From Leifsonia sp. 71-9 (GTDB lineage: Bacteria; Actinomycetota; Actinomycetes; Actinomycetales; Microbacteriaceae): a stretch of DNA of 49,526 bases. Below are positions 1-8,578 of the stretch, in pieces. The position numbers and the translations under genes are program-made. Each line of letters begins with the position of its first letter. The first letter of the stretch is position 1. The notes beneath the pieces were generated by a model that worked only from the letters and a program-made list of their open reading frames with translations, had not been told where the DNA came from and searched no databases. The stretch lies in the NCBI RefSeq assembly GCF_001898805.1, contig NZ_MKVJ01000021.1, positions 106,562 through 156,087 on the forward strand, in the 5' to 3' direction.

Positions 1-420
1 TTCGAGTACGTGTTTCAGACGTACGACGTCGTCCGCGCCTACCTGGACCCGCCACTGTGGGCCAGCGAGGTCAACTTCCTCCAAGGGAAGTACGGCGACC
101 GGGTCGTCTTCGAGTGGCCGACGTACCGGATCAAGCCGATGCATGCGGCGCTCGAGCGATTGAAGACCGACATCATCAACCCCACCTCGGGGCTGTCATT
201 CGACGCGGACCCCGATGCGGACATCCATTACCGGAACGCGGTCATGCGTGCCCGTGCAGGGCAGACCTACATCCTCGGGAAACCGGCGGACAACCAGAAG
301 ATCGACATCGTCATGTCCGACGCGCTGGCGCATGAGGCCGTGAATGATGCGATCGCAGCGAATGATCTCGGCCGGCGCAAGACGTCACAGATTTCGACCA
401 CGTTCTACAAGATCGGCTAA
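1..420 (+). CDS. Phage terminase large subunit, C-terminal part (5' end outside window)
   Basis: The frame is open from base 1 and runs 139 codons to TAA, so this is only the C-terminal end of a protein that begins upstream. It precedes a portal gene, the usual place of the terminase large subunit, the ATPase/nuclease motor that packages DNA into the prohead. The visible part has the look of the RNase-H-like nuclease end, with acidic residues in DADPDADIHYRN and IDIVMSDALAHEA, and a short C-terminal tail ending YKIG. The ATPase motifs would be outside the window. The portal start follows 13 bases after the stop. Assignment rests mainly on position and general resemblance. Confidence 0.8.
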   Translation, partial: FEYVFQTYDVVRAYLDPPLWASEVNFLQGKYGDRVVFEWPTYRIKPMHAALERLKTDIINPTSGLSFDADPDADIHYRNAVMRARAGQTYILGKPADNQKIDIVMSDALAHEAVNDAIAANDLGRRKTSQISTTFYKIG

Positions 421-433
421 CCGGGAGGTGTTC

Positions 434-1954
434 ATGGACGTCATCACCGCCCGGGAACGCCTCGCTGTGGGGATGCATGAGCTTCAGGAGTCGCTGAACG
501 CGAAGCAGAAGCGTGAGCGGTACTTCCGTGGGGATCATGACCGTCCGTTCGCCCCTGCAGGTGTGAATGAGGAGTACACGGATCTGCAGGACCAGGCGAT
601 CGCGAACTGGATCGCTCTCGCGGTCGGGTCTCCTGTTCAGCGACTCCGAGGCGACTCCTTCGTCACCCATGTGGACGAGAACCTCGACAAGACGTTGTGG
701 CGGAATGTGTGGCAGTCGAACCGTATGGATTCGATGCAGGCGCTCCCGTATCGCGACATGATGATGCACGGCCGCGGGATCGTGTCAGTGTGGCCGAACA
801 CGAAGGTCAAGGCTCGGCCGATCGTCCGCCCGGAGTCGAACGAGCTCGTCTACGTGCACCCTTCGGAGGATGACCCGTTCACGGCTGCCTGGTCGGTGAA
901 GGTGTTCACCGTGCAGGACTACTCGCTCGCCGCTGGTGCGCTGGTCCTCCCCACAGGGACGCCGGGCACGGTCCGCACGGTAGGGATCGTGTACGACGAC
1001 ACGTCGATGATCCGGTTCGAGAAGGGCGGCAAGTCCAACAACGCCGACTTCGAGGTTGTGGCTGACGGAACTCACCCGATGGGTGAGAACCCGTTCGTCA
1101 CCTTCGACTACCGCCCGGATGCGATGGGCCGCACCTGGTCGCCGATGGACCCGCTGATCCCGCAGCAGGACGCGATCAACACCATCCGGTTCAACACCCT
1201 GTTGGCGATGCAGTTCAGTGCGTTCCGGCAGCGCATCGTTGTCGGATTCGACCCGGTTGTACGTGACGAGCAGGGCAACGTCGTCTTCCAGAAGAACCCG
1301 GACGGCTCTTTCAAGCTCGACGGCAACGGAAACCCAATGCCCCAGGTCACCGCGGCCGGGAAAATCGGCGTCGACCGGCTCCTCGCCTTCCCTGGTGGTG
1401 ACACGAAGGTGTTCGATCTCCCTGAGTCGAACCTGTCGAACTACATCACCGTGCTTGGGGAGTTCCTGACCCAGTTCTTCGCGACCGGCCAGATTCCGCC
1501 CCAGTACCTCCTGTCTCGGATGGCGAATCTCTCCGGTGACGCACTGACCGGTGCCGAGTCGACACTTGCGTCTCTCGTGCAGGAGATCCAGCTCATCGGA
1601 GCGGAAGCGAACGAGGGCATCTTCCGTCGCGGCGCGAAGTGCGCCGGCCTCGAGTCGGACTTCCCCGACGCGGAGATGAACTACGCCGATGCGGAAGCGA
1701 AGTCGTTCGCCCAGGTGGTCGACGGGATCCAGAAGCTCATCGCTGTCGACTTCCCCCACCGGGACGCGTTCGCGATGCTCCCCGGGGCGACGAAGCAGAA
1801 GGTCGATGACTGGATGGACCACATGGAGGACGAGTCCTTCACATCCACCCTCGCCAACGCTGCACGGTCGTTCCAGGTTGCCCCCGGTCAGTCGGTGGCT
1901 CCGGTGGCTGATCAGACGGAGCTGACCGATGGCACTTCCAACAACGGCAGTTGA
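434..1954 (+). CDS. Phage portal protein (SPP1 gp6-like)
   Basis: A 506-aa protein of the size expected for SPP1-type portals, the dodecameric ring at the capsid vertex through which DNA is packaged and ejected. The start MDVITARERL is preceded by GGGAGGT at good spacing, and it excludes a longer unsupported N-terminal extension. The C-terminal half carries the clip/stem type sequence SRMANLSGDALTGAESTLASL, typical of this family, with an acidic adaptor-facing tail. It lies between terminase and the MuF-like gene and overlaps the latter by 26 bases, suggesting translational coupling. Confidence 0.9.
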   Translation: MDVITARERLAVGMHELQESLNAKQKRERYFRGDHDRPFAPAGVNEEYTDLQDQAIANWIALAVGSPVQRLRGDSFVTHVDENLDKTLWRNVWQSNRMDSMQALPYRDMMMHGRGIVSVWPNTKVKARPIVRPESNELVYVHPSEDDPFTAAWSVKVFTVQDYSLAAGALVLPTGTPGTVRTVGIVYDDTSMIRFEKGGKSNNADFEVVADGTHPMGENPFVTFDYRPDAMGRTWSPMDPLIPQQDAINTIRFNTLLAMQFSAFRQRIVVGFDPVVRDEQGNVVFQKNPDGSFKLDGNGNPMPQVTAAGKIGVDRLLAFPGGDTKVFDLPESNLSNYITVLGEFLTQFFATGQIPPQYLLSRMANLSGDALTGAESTLASLVQEIQLIGAEANEGIFRRGAKCAGLESDFPDAEMNYADAEAKSFAQVVDGIQKLIAVDFPHRDAFAMLPGATKQKVDDWMDHMEDESFTSTLANAARSFQVAPGQSVAPVADQTELTDGTSNNGS

Positions 1955-3188
1955 TCACTACCGGCAGCAGCAAGCGATCAGCGTTTCCACTGCAAAGCAG
2001 GTGGAGCGGTTGTGGCGGCAGATGGGTGTGAACTTCGACCTGTCGTGGTCGTCGATCTCCCCGGATGTGTTCGCGGCTGTGATCGCAGGACAGACTGCTG
2101 CCGCTGCTGGCGGGCTCGACTATGTTCCGGCTGTGCTCGAAGAGCAGGGCATCACCGCCCCGGCTGTGGCTGACGTCAACCCCGCACGCTTCGCCGGCGG
2201 AACCCGTGACGGACGGCCGCTCGAGTCGCTTCTCGCAGGTGCCGTGTACGAGTCAAAGACTGCGGTCGGTCAGGGATACAGCACAGATGCCGCCCTCAGG
2301 CAGGGAAGCATCTGGCTGTCCACTGCCGTCCTGGACGCTGTCCGGGACGCGAACCGGCAGGCCGTTGCCTCCGGGTACACGGTGCGCCCCAAGGTGCAGG
2401 GATGGGTGCGGATGCTGAATCCGCCCTCATGCAAGTTCTGCATCACGTTGGCGGGAAAGTTCTTCCGCTGGAACCAGGGGTTCCAATCGCACAACCGGTG
2501 CGACTGCAGGCACATCCCCACGAACGAGTCCGTGTCTGAAGACCTCACTGTGGACCCGTACAAGTACTTCCACAGCCTGGACGAGAAGACCCAGAACCAG
2601 TTGTTCGGGAAGAACGATGCGGAAGCGATCCGCTCCGGTGGTGACATCTACCGGGTCGTCAACGTCCGATCGCGCGGCCTGTCCGATGACGTGCTCAAGA
2701 ACACTGCCGGCCGTAACCGTGGATGGCAGGCACGACGGTGGGATTCCCCATCAAAGATGACGATCGACGACATCTTCGCCGTCGCGAAGAACCGTGACGA
2801 CGCCATCCGGCTCATGGAAACGAACGGGTTCATCACCGGCGCCCAGAACGCCGGCGGAAACCTGATCGGAAACGTCGGGTTCGGTTACGCCGGGCAGCTG
2901 GGCCGCGGAGGGACCCGCAAGGGTGCAACGCGCGCGTATCAGAAGGCCCTCGTGACCGGGAACAGGGACCTCCTGGAACCGGCCACTCAGACCGCCGCGG
3001 AACGGCGCCTGCACAACGCTTACCTCGTGAAGCAGGCCGTCGACCAGAACCGCAACCCGTTCGGAACCGCGCGCCTCACCCCGGGCATGCGGAAAATCGC
3101 GGACGACATGTACGCCCGCGAGATCGGGAAGCTCGACACCGCTCCTCAGAGCGTCCGCGAGCTCGCCCGACTGCTCCACATTCTCTGA
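1929..3188 (+). CDS. MuF-like minor capsid / head morphogenesis protein
   Basis: 419 aa, encoded immediately downstream of and overlapping the portal gene, the standard position of MuF-type (SPP1 gp7-like) proteins that are packaged with the portal. Around residues 160-200 it has the family's Cys/His cluster: PPSCKFCI, then RWNQGFQSHNRCDCRHIP, which resembles a metal-binding or structural knot. The C-terminal 150 residues are basic and helical with no toxin or protease motif that I can recognise. The start ATG at 1929 has a GGAG sequence about 9 bases upstream, inside the portal gene. Confidence 0.85.
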   Translation: MALPTTAVDHYRQQQAISVSTAKQVERLWRQMGVNFDLSWSSISPDVFAAVIAGQTAAAAGGLDYVPAVLEEQGITAPAVADVNPARFAGGTRDGRPLESLLAGAVYESKTAVGQGYSTDAALRQGSIWLSTAVLDAVRDANRQAVASGYTVRPKVQGWVRMLNPPSCKFCITLAGKFFRWNQGFQSHNRCDCRHIPTNESVSEDLTVDPYKYFHSLDEKTQNQLFGKNDAEAIRSGGDIYRVVNVRSRGLSDDVLKNTAGRNRGWQARRWDSPSKMTIDDIFAVAKNRDDAIRLMETNGFITGAQNAGGNLIGNVGFGYAGQLGRGGTRKGATRAYQKALVTGNRDLLEPATQTAAERRLHNAYLVKQAVDQNRNPFGTARLTPGMRKIADDMYAREIGKLDTAPQSVRELARLLHIL

Positions 3189-3252
3189 CGTCGCAAGGAC
3201 GCCAGACCACCGGCACGCAAGGTGCCTACACCGTCTCGCAAGGAGATCCGTC

Positions 3253-3960
3253 ATGTGCAAACTCAACCCATTCCCCACGATCGTCGACGCTGACGGCATG
3301 GCCGTCATCGGCCGCACCCTCCACGACCTCCGAGGCATTCGCTTCGGGGACGGTGAAGGCGGCAACGGGAGTGACAGGGCAGGCGGAGACGGTGAAGGCG
3401 CTGATGGTGAAGGTGCCGACAAGGAAGGCCTTGGCGATGCCGGGCAGCAGGCTCTCGACCGGCTGAAGGCACGCGAACGGGCATCCCGGGCAGAGGCGAA
3501 GGCATACAAGGACCTCGGCCTCACCCCGGACGAGATCAAGGAACTCATCAACGCTCGCGATAAGGCGGGCGCACCCGACGAGGACAAGATCCGCCAGACC
3601 GCACAGCGGGAGGCAGAGACGGCAGCCCGTGAGAAGTTCGCCGTCAAGCTGCGTGCCTCCGAGGTGCGCGCCCAGGCGGCGGAACTCGGATTCGCTTCCC
3701 CCTCGGATGCGCTGGCCCTTCTCCCCGCAGACAAGCTCGCCGGCGTCGACGTGTCCGACGACGACGAAGTCGACACCGGTGAGGTCAAGAAGCTGCTCGA
3801 GCAGCTGAAGACCGACAAGCCGTATCTGCTGAAGAACACCGACACCACCGCCGATTACACCACTGCTGGGATCGGCGCCTCAGGCTCCGGCAAGACGCCG
3901 GATGTTCAGCCGGGGCTGGACCGCATGCGGTCCGCCTACGCGAAGAACACCAAGAAATAA
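3253..3960 (+). CDS. Capsid scaffolding protein
   Basis: 235 aa, directly before the major capsid gene, where scaffolds are normally found. Composition fits: a Gly/Asp/Glu-rich stretch at residues 32-60 (repeats of GDGEGADGEGADKEG), then a long charged helical region with LKARERASRAEAKAYKDLG and REAETAAREKFAVKLRASEVRAQAAELG, likely coiled coil, and a basic C-terminus ending AYAKNTKK that would contact the coat protein. The RBS AAGGAGA lies 6 bases before the ATG. The short upstream gap (3189-3252) contains three copies of CGCAAGG, of unknown meaning. Confidence 0.85.
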   Translation: MCKLNPFPTIVDADGMAVIGRTLHDLRGIRFGDGEGGNGSDRAGGDGEGADGEGADKEGLGDAGQQALDRLKARERASRAEAKAYKDLGLTPDEIKELINARDKAGAPDEDKIRQTAQREAETAAREKFAVKLRASEVRAQAAELGFASPSDALALLPADKLAGVDVSDDDEVDTGEVKKLLEQLKTDKPYLLKNTDTTADYTTAGIGASGSGKTPDVQPGLDRMRSAYAKNTKK

Positions 3961-4011
3961 CAAACGCTCCACGCGGACGCGGGGAGCCCTACCTGAAAGG
4001 AGGCAGCCACA

Positions 4012-4968
4012 ATGGCTGTCACTCTTCCTCAGTCCGCGCTCCTGTCGCAGAACGACCTGCAGCGCGGCGTCATCGAGACGTTCGTGCAGCTCTCGCCTGT
4101 TCTCGACCGCATCCCGCTGATGCCGATCGAGGGCAACGCGTACGCGTACAACGTCGAGGCCACCCTGCCCGGTGTCGCGTTCCGTGCCGTCAACGAGGCC
4201 TACACCGAGTCGACCGGTACCGTGAACCAGCTCACCGAGTCGCTCGTCATCCTCGGTGGCGACGCCGACGTGGACCGCTTCATCGTCCAGACCCGCGGCA
4301 ACCTCAACGACCAGCGCGCCGTGCAGACCCGACTCAAGGTCAAGGCCGCGTCGTACAAGTTCCAGGACACCTTCTTCAACGGTGACGTCACCGTTGACAC
4401 GAAGTCGTTCGACGGACTCAAGAAGCGTCTCACCGGCTCCCAGGTCATCTCCGCCGGCACCAACGGCATCCCCGTCGTCGGCAACGGCGGTTCGGACGCC
4501 AACGCGTTCTTCGACCAGCTCGACAACCTCCTCGCCGCGGTCCCCGGAATCGATGCCTCCAACGGCGCCATCTACGCCAACTCCAACATCGTCAACAAGG
4601 TCCGCTCCGCGGGCCGACGCATCGGCGGCGTGGACATCGTCAAGGAAGACCTCACCGGCAAGCGCGTCGTCACGTGGAACGGCATCCCGATCCTCGACCC
4701 GGGCAACAACAACGCCGGTACGGCGATCCTCCCGCAGACCGAGACCCAGGGATCCTCGTCCCTCGCGTCGTCCATCTACGCGGTGAAGTTCGGCGAGGAC
4801 GAGACCGATGGCGGCGTCACCGGCCTCACCAACGGTGGGGTCATGGTCGACGACCTCGGCTTCCTGCAGTCCCAGCCGGTGTACCGCACCCGCATCGAGT
4901 TCTACTGCGGTCTCGCAGTGTTCGCCGGCAAGGGTGCAGCCCGCCTCACCGGTGTCCTCAACGGCTGA
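4012..4968 (+). CDS. Major capsid protein (HK97-fold)
   Basis: 318 aa with one of the strongest ribosome sites of the window (AAAGGAGG), as expected for the most abundant virion protein. It follows the scaffold gene and precedes the connector genes. The sequence is of the HK97-fold coat type without a fused protease: a short N-arm (MAVTLPQSALLSQNDLQRG), then VLDRIPLMPIEGNAYAYN, an E-loop-like region, and a C-terminal beta-rich part ending GAARLTGVLNG. Codon use is more GC-ending than in neighbouring phage genes, consistent with high expression. No cleavage motif is obvious. Confidence 0.9.
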   Translation: MAVTLPQSALLSQNDLQRGVIETFVQLSPVLDRIPLMPIEGNAYAYNVEATLPGVAFRAVNEAYTESTGTVNQLTESLVILGGDADVDRFIVQTRGNLNDQRAVQTRLKVKAASYKFQDTFFNGDVTVDTKSFDGLKKRLTGSQVISAGTNGIPVVGNGGSDANAFFDQLDNLLAAVPGIDASNGAIYANSNIVNKVRSAGRRIGGVDIVKEDLTGKRVVTWNGIPILDPGNNNAGTAILPQTETQGSSSLASSIYAVKFGEDETDGGVTGLTNGGVMVDDLGFLQSQPVYRTRIEFYCGLAVFAGKGAARLTGVLNG

Positions 4969-4987
4969 CCTAGAAAGGAAATCGATC

Positions 4988-5311
4988 ATGCCTCGTGCAG
5001 CAAAGCCCGCAGAGACGACCCTCGACGACAACGTCGAGGAGCTCTCCACCGTCGCCCCCGGCGACGCACCCGCCGACACCACCGACCCCACGGAGCACGC
5101 CTCCACCGTCGTCCCACAGCCCTCCGCGGAGGCGCTGAAGCAGGGAACCGTCAACGGTGTCCTCCCCGTCGAGCCGGCGACGACCGCACCCGCAGCAGCT
5201 GTCGACGCGAAGGACCACCGCGTCGAAGAGTACGACGCGGTCAAGCCGGACGGCAGCAAGGTCCGCATCAAGCACAACATCGACCTCGGCACCACCGAGA
5301 TCGTCAAGTAG
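4988..5311 (+). CDS. Small head-associated protein (hypothetical)
   Basis: 107 aa, starting at MPRAAKPAET after the RBS GAAAGGAAA; an upstream extension in the same frame would lie within the capsid gene and has no ribosome site. The first 75 residues are Ala/Pro/Thr/Glu-rich and probably disordered. The last 30 form a compact-looking piece (EEYDAVKPDGSKVRIKHNIDLGTTEIVK). Proteins of this kind commonly sit between the coat gene and the first connector gene in actinophages; capsid decoration or head completion are possible roles, but neither is shown by the sequence. Confidence 0.75.
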   Translation: MPRAAKPAETTLDDNVEELSTVAPGDAPADTTDPTEHASTVVPQPSAEALKQGTVNGVLPVEPATTAPAAAVDAKDHRVEEYDAVKPDGSKVRIKHNIDLGTTEIVK

Positions 5312-5328
5312 TCGGCAGGAGGGCGCTC

Positions 5329-5724
5329 GTGACTAACCCGGCGATCATCCAGGACGTCATCGAACGTTTCGAGCGCCCCCTCACCGATACCGAGAAGACC
5401 GCCGGAGCGAAGTGGCTTGACGATGCATGGAGCATCGTTCGCCGCAACGTGCCCGGCATTCAAGCTCGGATGAGTCTGAACCCAGACCAGCCCGGATACA
5501 TCGAATCCGAAGACGTTGTCCGGGTTCTCTCCTGGATGGTCATCCGTGTCCTCCGTAATCCCGAAGCGTTGCGCCAGTGGTCGGACGATACCTACAACCA
5601 GACCGTAGACACAGCAATGTCTTCAGGCCTCCTCTACCTTGCCGATTCTGAGCTTGCCGACCTGCTCCCCGCAGCGCCCGGCGCCGCAGCGAACGGCATG
5701 TACTCGATCCCCCTGGGCAGGTAA
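5329..5724 (+). CDS. Head-to-tail adaptor, Gp19/Gp15/Gp42-like
   Basis: 131 aa beginning at GTG with the RBS GCAGGAGG. It is mostly helical, with the pattern ERPLTDTEKTAGAKWLDDAWSIVRRNVP followed by VVRVLSWMVIRVLRNPEALRQWS, which I recognise as the Gp19/Gp15/Gp42 type of head-completion protein that docks on the portal. It begins the connector block and is followed two bases later by the next gene, indicating a tightly packed polycistron. Confidence 0.8.
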   Translation: MTNPAIIQDVIERFERPLTDTEKTAGAKWLDDAWSIVRRNVPGIQARMSLNPDQPGYIESEDVVRVLSWMVIRVLRNPEALRQWSDDTYNQTVDTAMSSGLLYLADSELADLLPAAPGAAANGMYSIPLGR

Positions 5725-5726
5725 GC

Positions 5727-6143
5727 ATGGTCTCACCCGCACAGGCAGCTCAGGGCCGGCGTCGCGCTGAATCCCGACTCACCGACCGATGCCGAATCGT
5801 CCGTCGCACCAAGTCGATCACCCTCGACGAGCACGGAAACTATCCGATCGTTGAGGTGCAGGTGTATCCGCCTGGTGGCGAAGCAGACGGTCCTTGCGCC
5901 CTCAAAGCGGTCAACATCTTCCCGGAGGACGTCGACGCCGTGGGGCAGAACCTCGTCCTCCAGAGCACCGAGCTGGGATTGCCAATGGGCACCAGCGGCG
6001 ACGTCGAAACCGGCCAGGTCGTCATCATCACATCATCGGAGTTCGATGCTGCATCCGTTGGAACCGAATTCCGAATCGAAGGGCTTGCGGAACGACAGAC
6101 GTACGCCACATTGCGTCGGTTCCGCATCGAGGAGAGATCATGA
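5727..6143 (+). CDS. Head-to-tail stopper-like protein (DUF6093-like)
   Basis: 138 aa. After a basic N-terminus (RRRAESRLTDRCRIVRRT) the protein is beta-rich, ending LAERQTYATLRRFRIEERS. This arrangement, second after the portal adaptor, matches actinophage stopper proteins of the DUF6093 type, which close the head until the tail joins. Its TGA overlaps the ATG of the next gene (ATGA), so the two are likely translationally coupled. Family assignment is by general resemblance and order. Confidence 0.7.
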   Translation: MVSPAQAAQGRRRAESRLTDRCRIVRRTKSITLDEHGNYPIVEVQVYPPGGEADGPCALKAVNIFPEDVDAVGQNLVLQSTELGLPMGTSGDVETGQVVIITSSEFDAASVGTEFRIEGLAERQTYATLRRFRIEERS

Positions 6144-6553
6144 GCGACGGATTCGACGTCGACTTCTCCGAGTTCGACAAGCTCGCCGCGGACCTGGGCG
6201 AGGTCCCGAAGAACATCGGGCCCTTCGTCCGAAAAGCGGTAGAAGTCGGCGCACGCAACGTCCGCGATGACTGGCGCCAGAACGCGCAGGGAATGGCGCA
6301 CGCGCCCGCCTTTCCGTACTCAATCACCTACGACCTCAAAGGTGGGAACGCTGTCCGAGGATCTCAGATCGAAGCCGAGATCGGCCCCGATAAGGCCCGA
6401 CCGCAGGGGGCGCTGGGAAACCTCATCGAGTTCGGTTCGGTCCACAACCCGCCGCAAGGCCTCGGTCTGGGCGCGCTCCAGCGAGAGCAAGAGGATTTCG
6501 TCGAAGGACTCGCGAAAGCCGAGGCTGACGCCAGGAAGAAGGGCAACCTGTGA
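6140..6553 (+). CDS. HK97 gp10-like tail completion protein
   Basis: 137 aa; the start MSDGFDVDFSEFDKLAADLG overlaps the previous stop (ATGA) and has GAGGAGAG just upstream, which decides it against a longer open frame. The helix-rich N-terminus, then KAVEVGARNVRDDWRQNA, and the later IEFGSVHNPP signature are typical of the HK97 gp10 / minor tail component family that joins the tail tube end to the head. The C-terminus is charged (EADARKKGNL). Confidence 0.8.
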   Translation: MSDGFDVDFSEFDKLAADLGEVPKNIGPFVRKAVEVGARNVRDDWRQNAQGMAHAPAFPYSITYDLKGGNAVRGSQIEAEIGPDKARPQGALGNLIEFGSVHNPPQGLGLGALQREQEDFVEGLAKAEADARKKGNL

Positions 6554-6945
6554 TCAGAGCCCACGTTGACGCGTTCCTTGCCCAGATCCGACTTGACGAC
6601 GAACTCGCCGACACCACGTTCGACGGCGACGTCACCGGGACCCCTGATCGTTATTGCGTCGTCACATTCAACAGCGGTGATCGGTATGGGGACAGGCTCA
6701 CCGGGCCGGAGGTTGCCGCCACCTTCCGTGCTGGCGTGCGGTCAGTCGGAGCGACCCGTGACCAAGCCCAGTTCGTTGCTGAGCGTGTCTTTGCTCAGGT
6801 GATGAACGTTCACCTCGAGGTGCCGGGGCGGCAGTTGGGCCTGATCCGCCACGCAGGTGGCCAGCCCACAACGAAGGACGACACCGTCACGCCGCCCCTG
6901 TTCGTGGCGACGGACTTCTTCGAATTCGACAGCGACCCCATCTGA
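6550..6945 (+). CDS. Tail terminator-like protein
   Basis: 131 aa starting at GTG in a GTGA overlap with the previous stop. It lies just before the major tail protein, where the ring protein that ends tail tube polymerisation is normally encoded. An alpha/beta layout (VDAFLAQIRLDDELAD, then YCVVTFNSGDRYGDRLTG, later FAQVMNVHLEVPGRQLGLIRH) is compatible with that fold. No sequence motif proves it, so the assignment is positional. Confidence 0.65.
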   Translation: MIRAHVDAFLAQIRLDDELADTTFDGDVTGTPDRYCVVTFNSGDRYGDRLTGPEVAATFRAGVRSVGATRDQAQFVAERVFAQVMNVHLEVPGRQLGLIRHAGGQPTTKDDTVTPPLFVATDFFEFDSDPI

Positions 6946-6964
6946 GCGGGTCGCCTCATGCTCC

Positions 6965-7010
6965 CTTCGGTCTCCCCGGAGGGCTAACCGAAGACCCCGG
7001 TTTGTCGGGG
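6965..7010 (+). terminator. Two hairpins in the leader of the major tail protein gene
   Basis: Two adjacent inverted repeats precede the major tail gene: CTTCGGT (6965-6971) with ACCGAAG (6987-6993), and CCCCG (6995-6999) with CGGGG (7006-7010). They could terminate part of the head transcript or stabilise the 5' end of the tail mRNA. Neither is followed by a T tract, so the function is uncertain. Confidence 0.45.
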
Positions 7011-7026
7011 AGAGAAAGGAGCCACT

Positions 7027-7545
7027 ATGGCTGACGTTGCAGAGGGGCTCATTCCCCCGAGCGCACTGGATCAGAAGGGCAACACCACCATCTGGTGGGT
7101 CCCGACGATCGCAGACCCCACCGCCCCGAAGGTGACCGAAGTGGGCGCCGGAACGCGGGTGACGTACTCGTTCACTCCTGCCGGGTTCAACTTCGGTGGA
7201 GCGCAGGGAACTACTAAGGACGAGCGTCTCGGTCTCATTCAGGCCCTCGAATCGCTGGACACCAACGAGGTCACCCTCGACCTCGAGTACGTCGAGTCGA
7301 CGGATGCGAAGTCCGCGAACGTGGTCCTCGCGCCCACGCCGCCGGCGACAACCATCGCGGGGAACTTCGTGATCCGCACCTCGACGCCGAACGCGACTCT
7401 GGCGGCTGCGGCACAGAAGGTGCGTGTCGTCCAGGTGGTGCTGGGTGCCCAGAACCTGGGGACCGTCAACAACGCGGGCAAGTTCCTGATCAAGCAGAAG
7501 GCTGCAATCGCGGCCGTGGTTGGACCGCCTGTCGCGCTGGTCTGA
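7027..7545 (+). CDS. Major tail protein (tail tube)
   Basis: 172 aa with a strong RBS (AAAGGAG). It sits between the connector block and the tail chaperones, the conserved place of the tube protein that polymerises around the tape measure. The sequence is beta-rich with Thr/Val-rich strands (VTEVGAGTRVTYSFTPAGFN, EVTLDLEYVESTD, KVRVVQVVLGAQNLG) and lacks cysteine. A strong hairpin terminator follows directly, which would let this gene be expressed at its own high level. Confidence 0.8.
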   Translation: MADVAEGLIPPSALDQKGNTTIWWVPTIADPTAPKVTEVGAGTRVTYSFTPAGFNFGGAQGTTKDERLGLIQALESLDTNEVTLDLEYVESTDAKSANVVLAPTPPATTIAGNFVIRTSTPNATLAAAAQKVRVVQVVLGAQNLGTVNNAGKFLIKQKAAIAAVVGPPVALV

Positions 7546-7554
7546 TCTTCGACT

Positions 7555-7591
7555 GCCTGGCGGGGTGCTCCCACCCTGTACCCCGCCAGGC
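7555..7591 (+). terminator. Strong hairpin after the major tail gene
   Basis: A perfect 12-bp stem, GCCTGGCGGGGT (7555-7566) with ACCCCGCCAGGC (7580-7591), begins nine bases after the stop codon. There is no clean T run, but the stem strength and position support a partial terminator or mRNA-stabilising structure. Confidence 0.75.
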
Positions 7592-7631
7592 GCATCTCTC
7601 TTCATGGGTGGAAGGGTGGAAGGACTTAGGT

Positions 7632-8207
7632 ATGCCCTCGTTTGAGGAACTGATGGCGAAGCGGAAGGCCGCGCCGCCGAAAACGGTCAAGGTGGAGGTG
7701 CTGCTCGATGTGGAGTCTTCGGAGGAGATCGCGGCCCTGCAGGCGCAGATGGATGACCTCGCGTCGAACGCAGACCAGCGTCTAGGAGTGTCGGATGGGT
7801 CGGAGGAGATTCAGGCACAGATCGATGCGCTGAAAGACGTCACTGCCGACGCGATTCTCACGCTTGAGTTTGAGCGGCTGCCTGGCGATCTCTGGACTGA
7901 CGTGATCGCGAAGAACCCCTCTCGCGGGGAGTCGGCGCTGGACCTCACCTACGGGTACAACGTCGACGCTGCCGCGCGGGCGGCGGCGAAGGCTCAGCGT
8001 GGTGGGCATGCGTTCGGCTGGTGTGCTGAGGATGGCAAGTCGCGCACCCTCACCGATGAGCAGTGGGACGACCTGTTCTCGATGCTCTCCGGTCATGACA
8101 TGACGGAGATCCGGGACGCGATCTGGAACCTCAACGAGTGGGCGCCGACGATGCGGCTTCTCGCGGCAAAAAAAGCATCGGCCGGGATCGAGACCGGCTC
8201 GAACTAG
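7632..8207 (+). CDS. Tail assembly chaperone, short form
   Basis: 191 aa, from ATG at 7632 (RBS GGAAGGA); a GTG 24 bases upstream in the same frame is less well placed. It is a cytoplasmic helper that keeps the tape measure soluble while the tube forms, equivalent to lambda gpG. Sequence: an acidic N-terminus, EEIAALQAQMDDLASNADQ (helical), then FERLPGDLWTDVIAKNPSR, a family-like segment, and EIRDAIWNLNEWAPTMRLLAAKK at the end of the folded part. Ten residues after the slippery A7 run the short form stops. The same reading is the first part of the fusion described next. Confidence 0.85.
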   Translation: MPSFEELMAKRKAAPPKTVKVEVLLDVESSEEIAALQAQMDDLASNADQRLGVSDGSEEIQAQIDALKDVTADAILTLEFERLPGDLWTDVIAKNPSRGESALDLTYGYNVDAAARAAAKAQRGGHAFGWCAEDGKSRTLTDEQWDDLFSMLSGHDMTEIRDAIWNLNEWAPTMRLLAAKKASAGIETGSN

Positions 8208-8578
8208 CGCTGCAGATGGGGGTCTCGCCACGGCGCCTGTCGGGGTGGGAACCAATCGAGGTTCACGAGTGCGAGTACGACGGTGAAGGTCGACTCGTTC
8301 GGACCGTCGTGCAGCGCGAACCGGAGTTCGATGAGAACGACCGCGAGATGCTCACCGCACACATGCTGTTGAAGATGGACACGGGCCAGTACGGCGAATC
8401 CATCAGCGAGGCAACATCGGAGAAGGCGGACCCGACCTACACCGGTGCTGATGCGGTCAGGTACAGCGCCGGCTACCGCGTCAATCACGCTGCAGCTGCG
8501 GTCGATCTTCTCCGAGAGAAGACGAAGGATCTACCCAAGGGGGCGGAGTTCTACGTCGAGCGGGAAACGTTCGAGTAG
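7632..8578 (+). CDS. Tail assembly chaperone, -1 frameshift fusion (gpGT-like)
   Basis: The second chaperone frame has no ribosome site of its own; it is read by slipping back one base on A AAA AAA at 8168-8174. The fusion would be 315 aa: 181 from the first frame, then 134 beginning SIGRDRDRLELALQMGVSPR. The stretch MGVSPRRLSGWEPIEVHE followed by YDGEGRLV is a widely shared feature of the second chaperone frame in actinophages. The long form links chaperone and tape measure, as lambda gpGT does, and phages depend on the ratio of the two forms. Evidence is the slippery run, correct frame relation (-1) and family precedent. Confidence 0.85.
8168..8175 (+). promoter_or_regulatory. Slippery heptamer for -1 programmed frameshift
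   Basis: Seven A residues (8168-8174) then G, read in the zero frame as GCA AAA AAA GCA. This fits the X XXY YYZ rule with all A. Slipping back one base enters exactly the frame that stays open to 8578. It is the only A7 run I notice in this GC-rich phage gene block. Confidence 0.85.

Noticed and set aside
3189-3252. CGCAAGG repeated three times before the scaffold gene as an operator or origin
   Set aside because: Too short and degenerate, and the last copy is part of the ribosome site.
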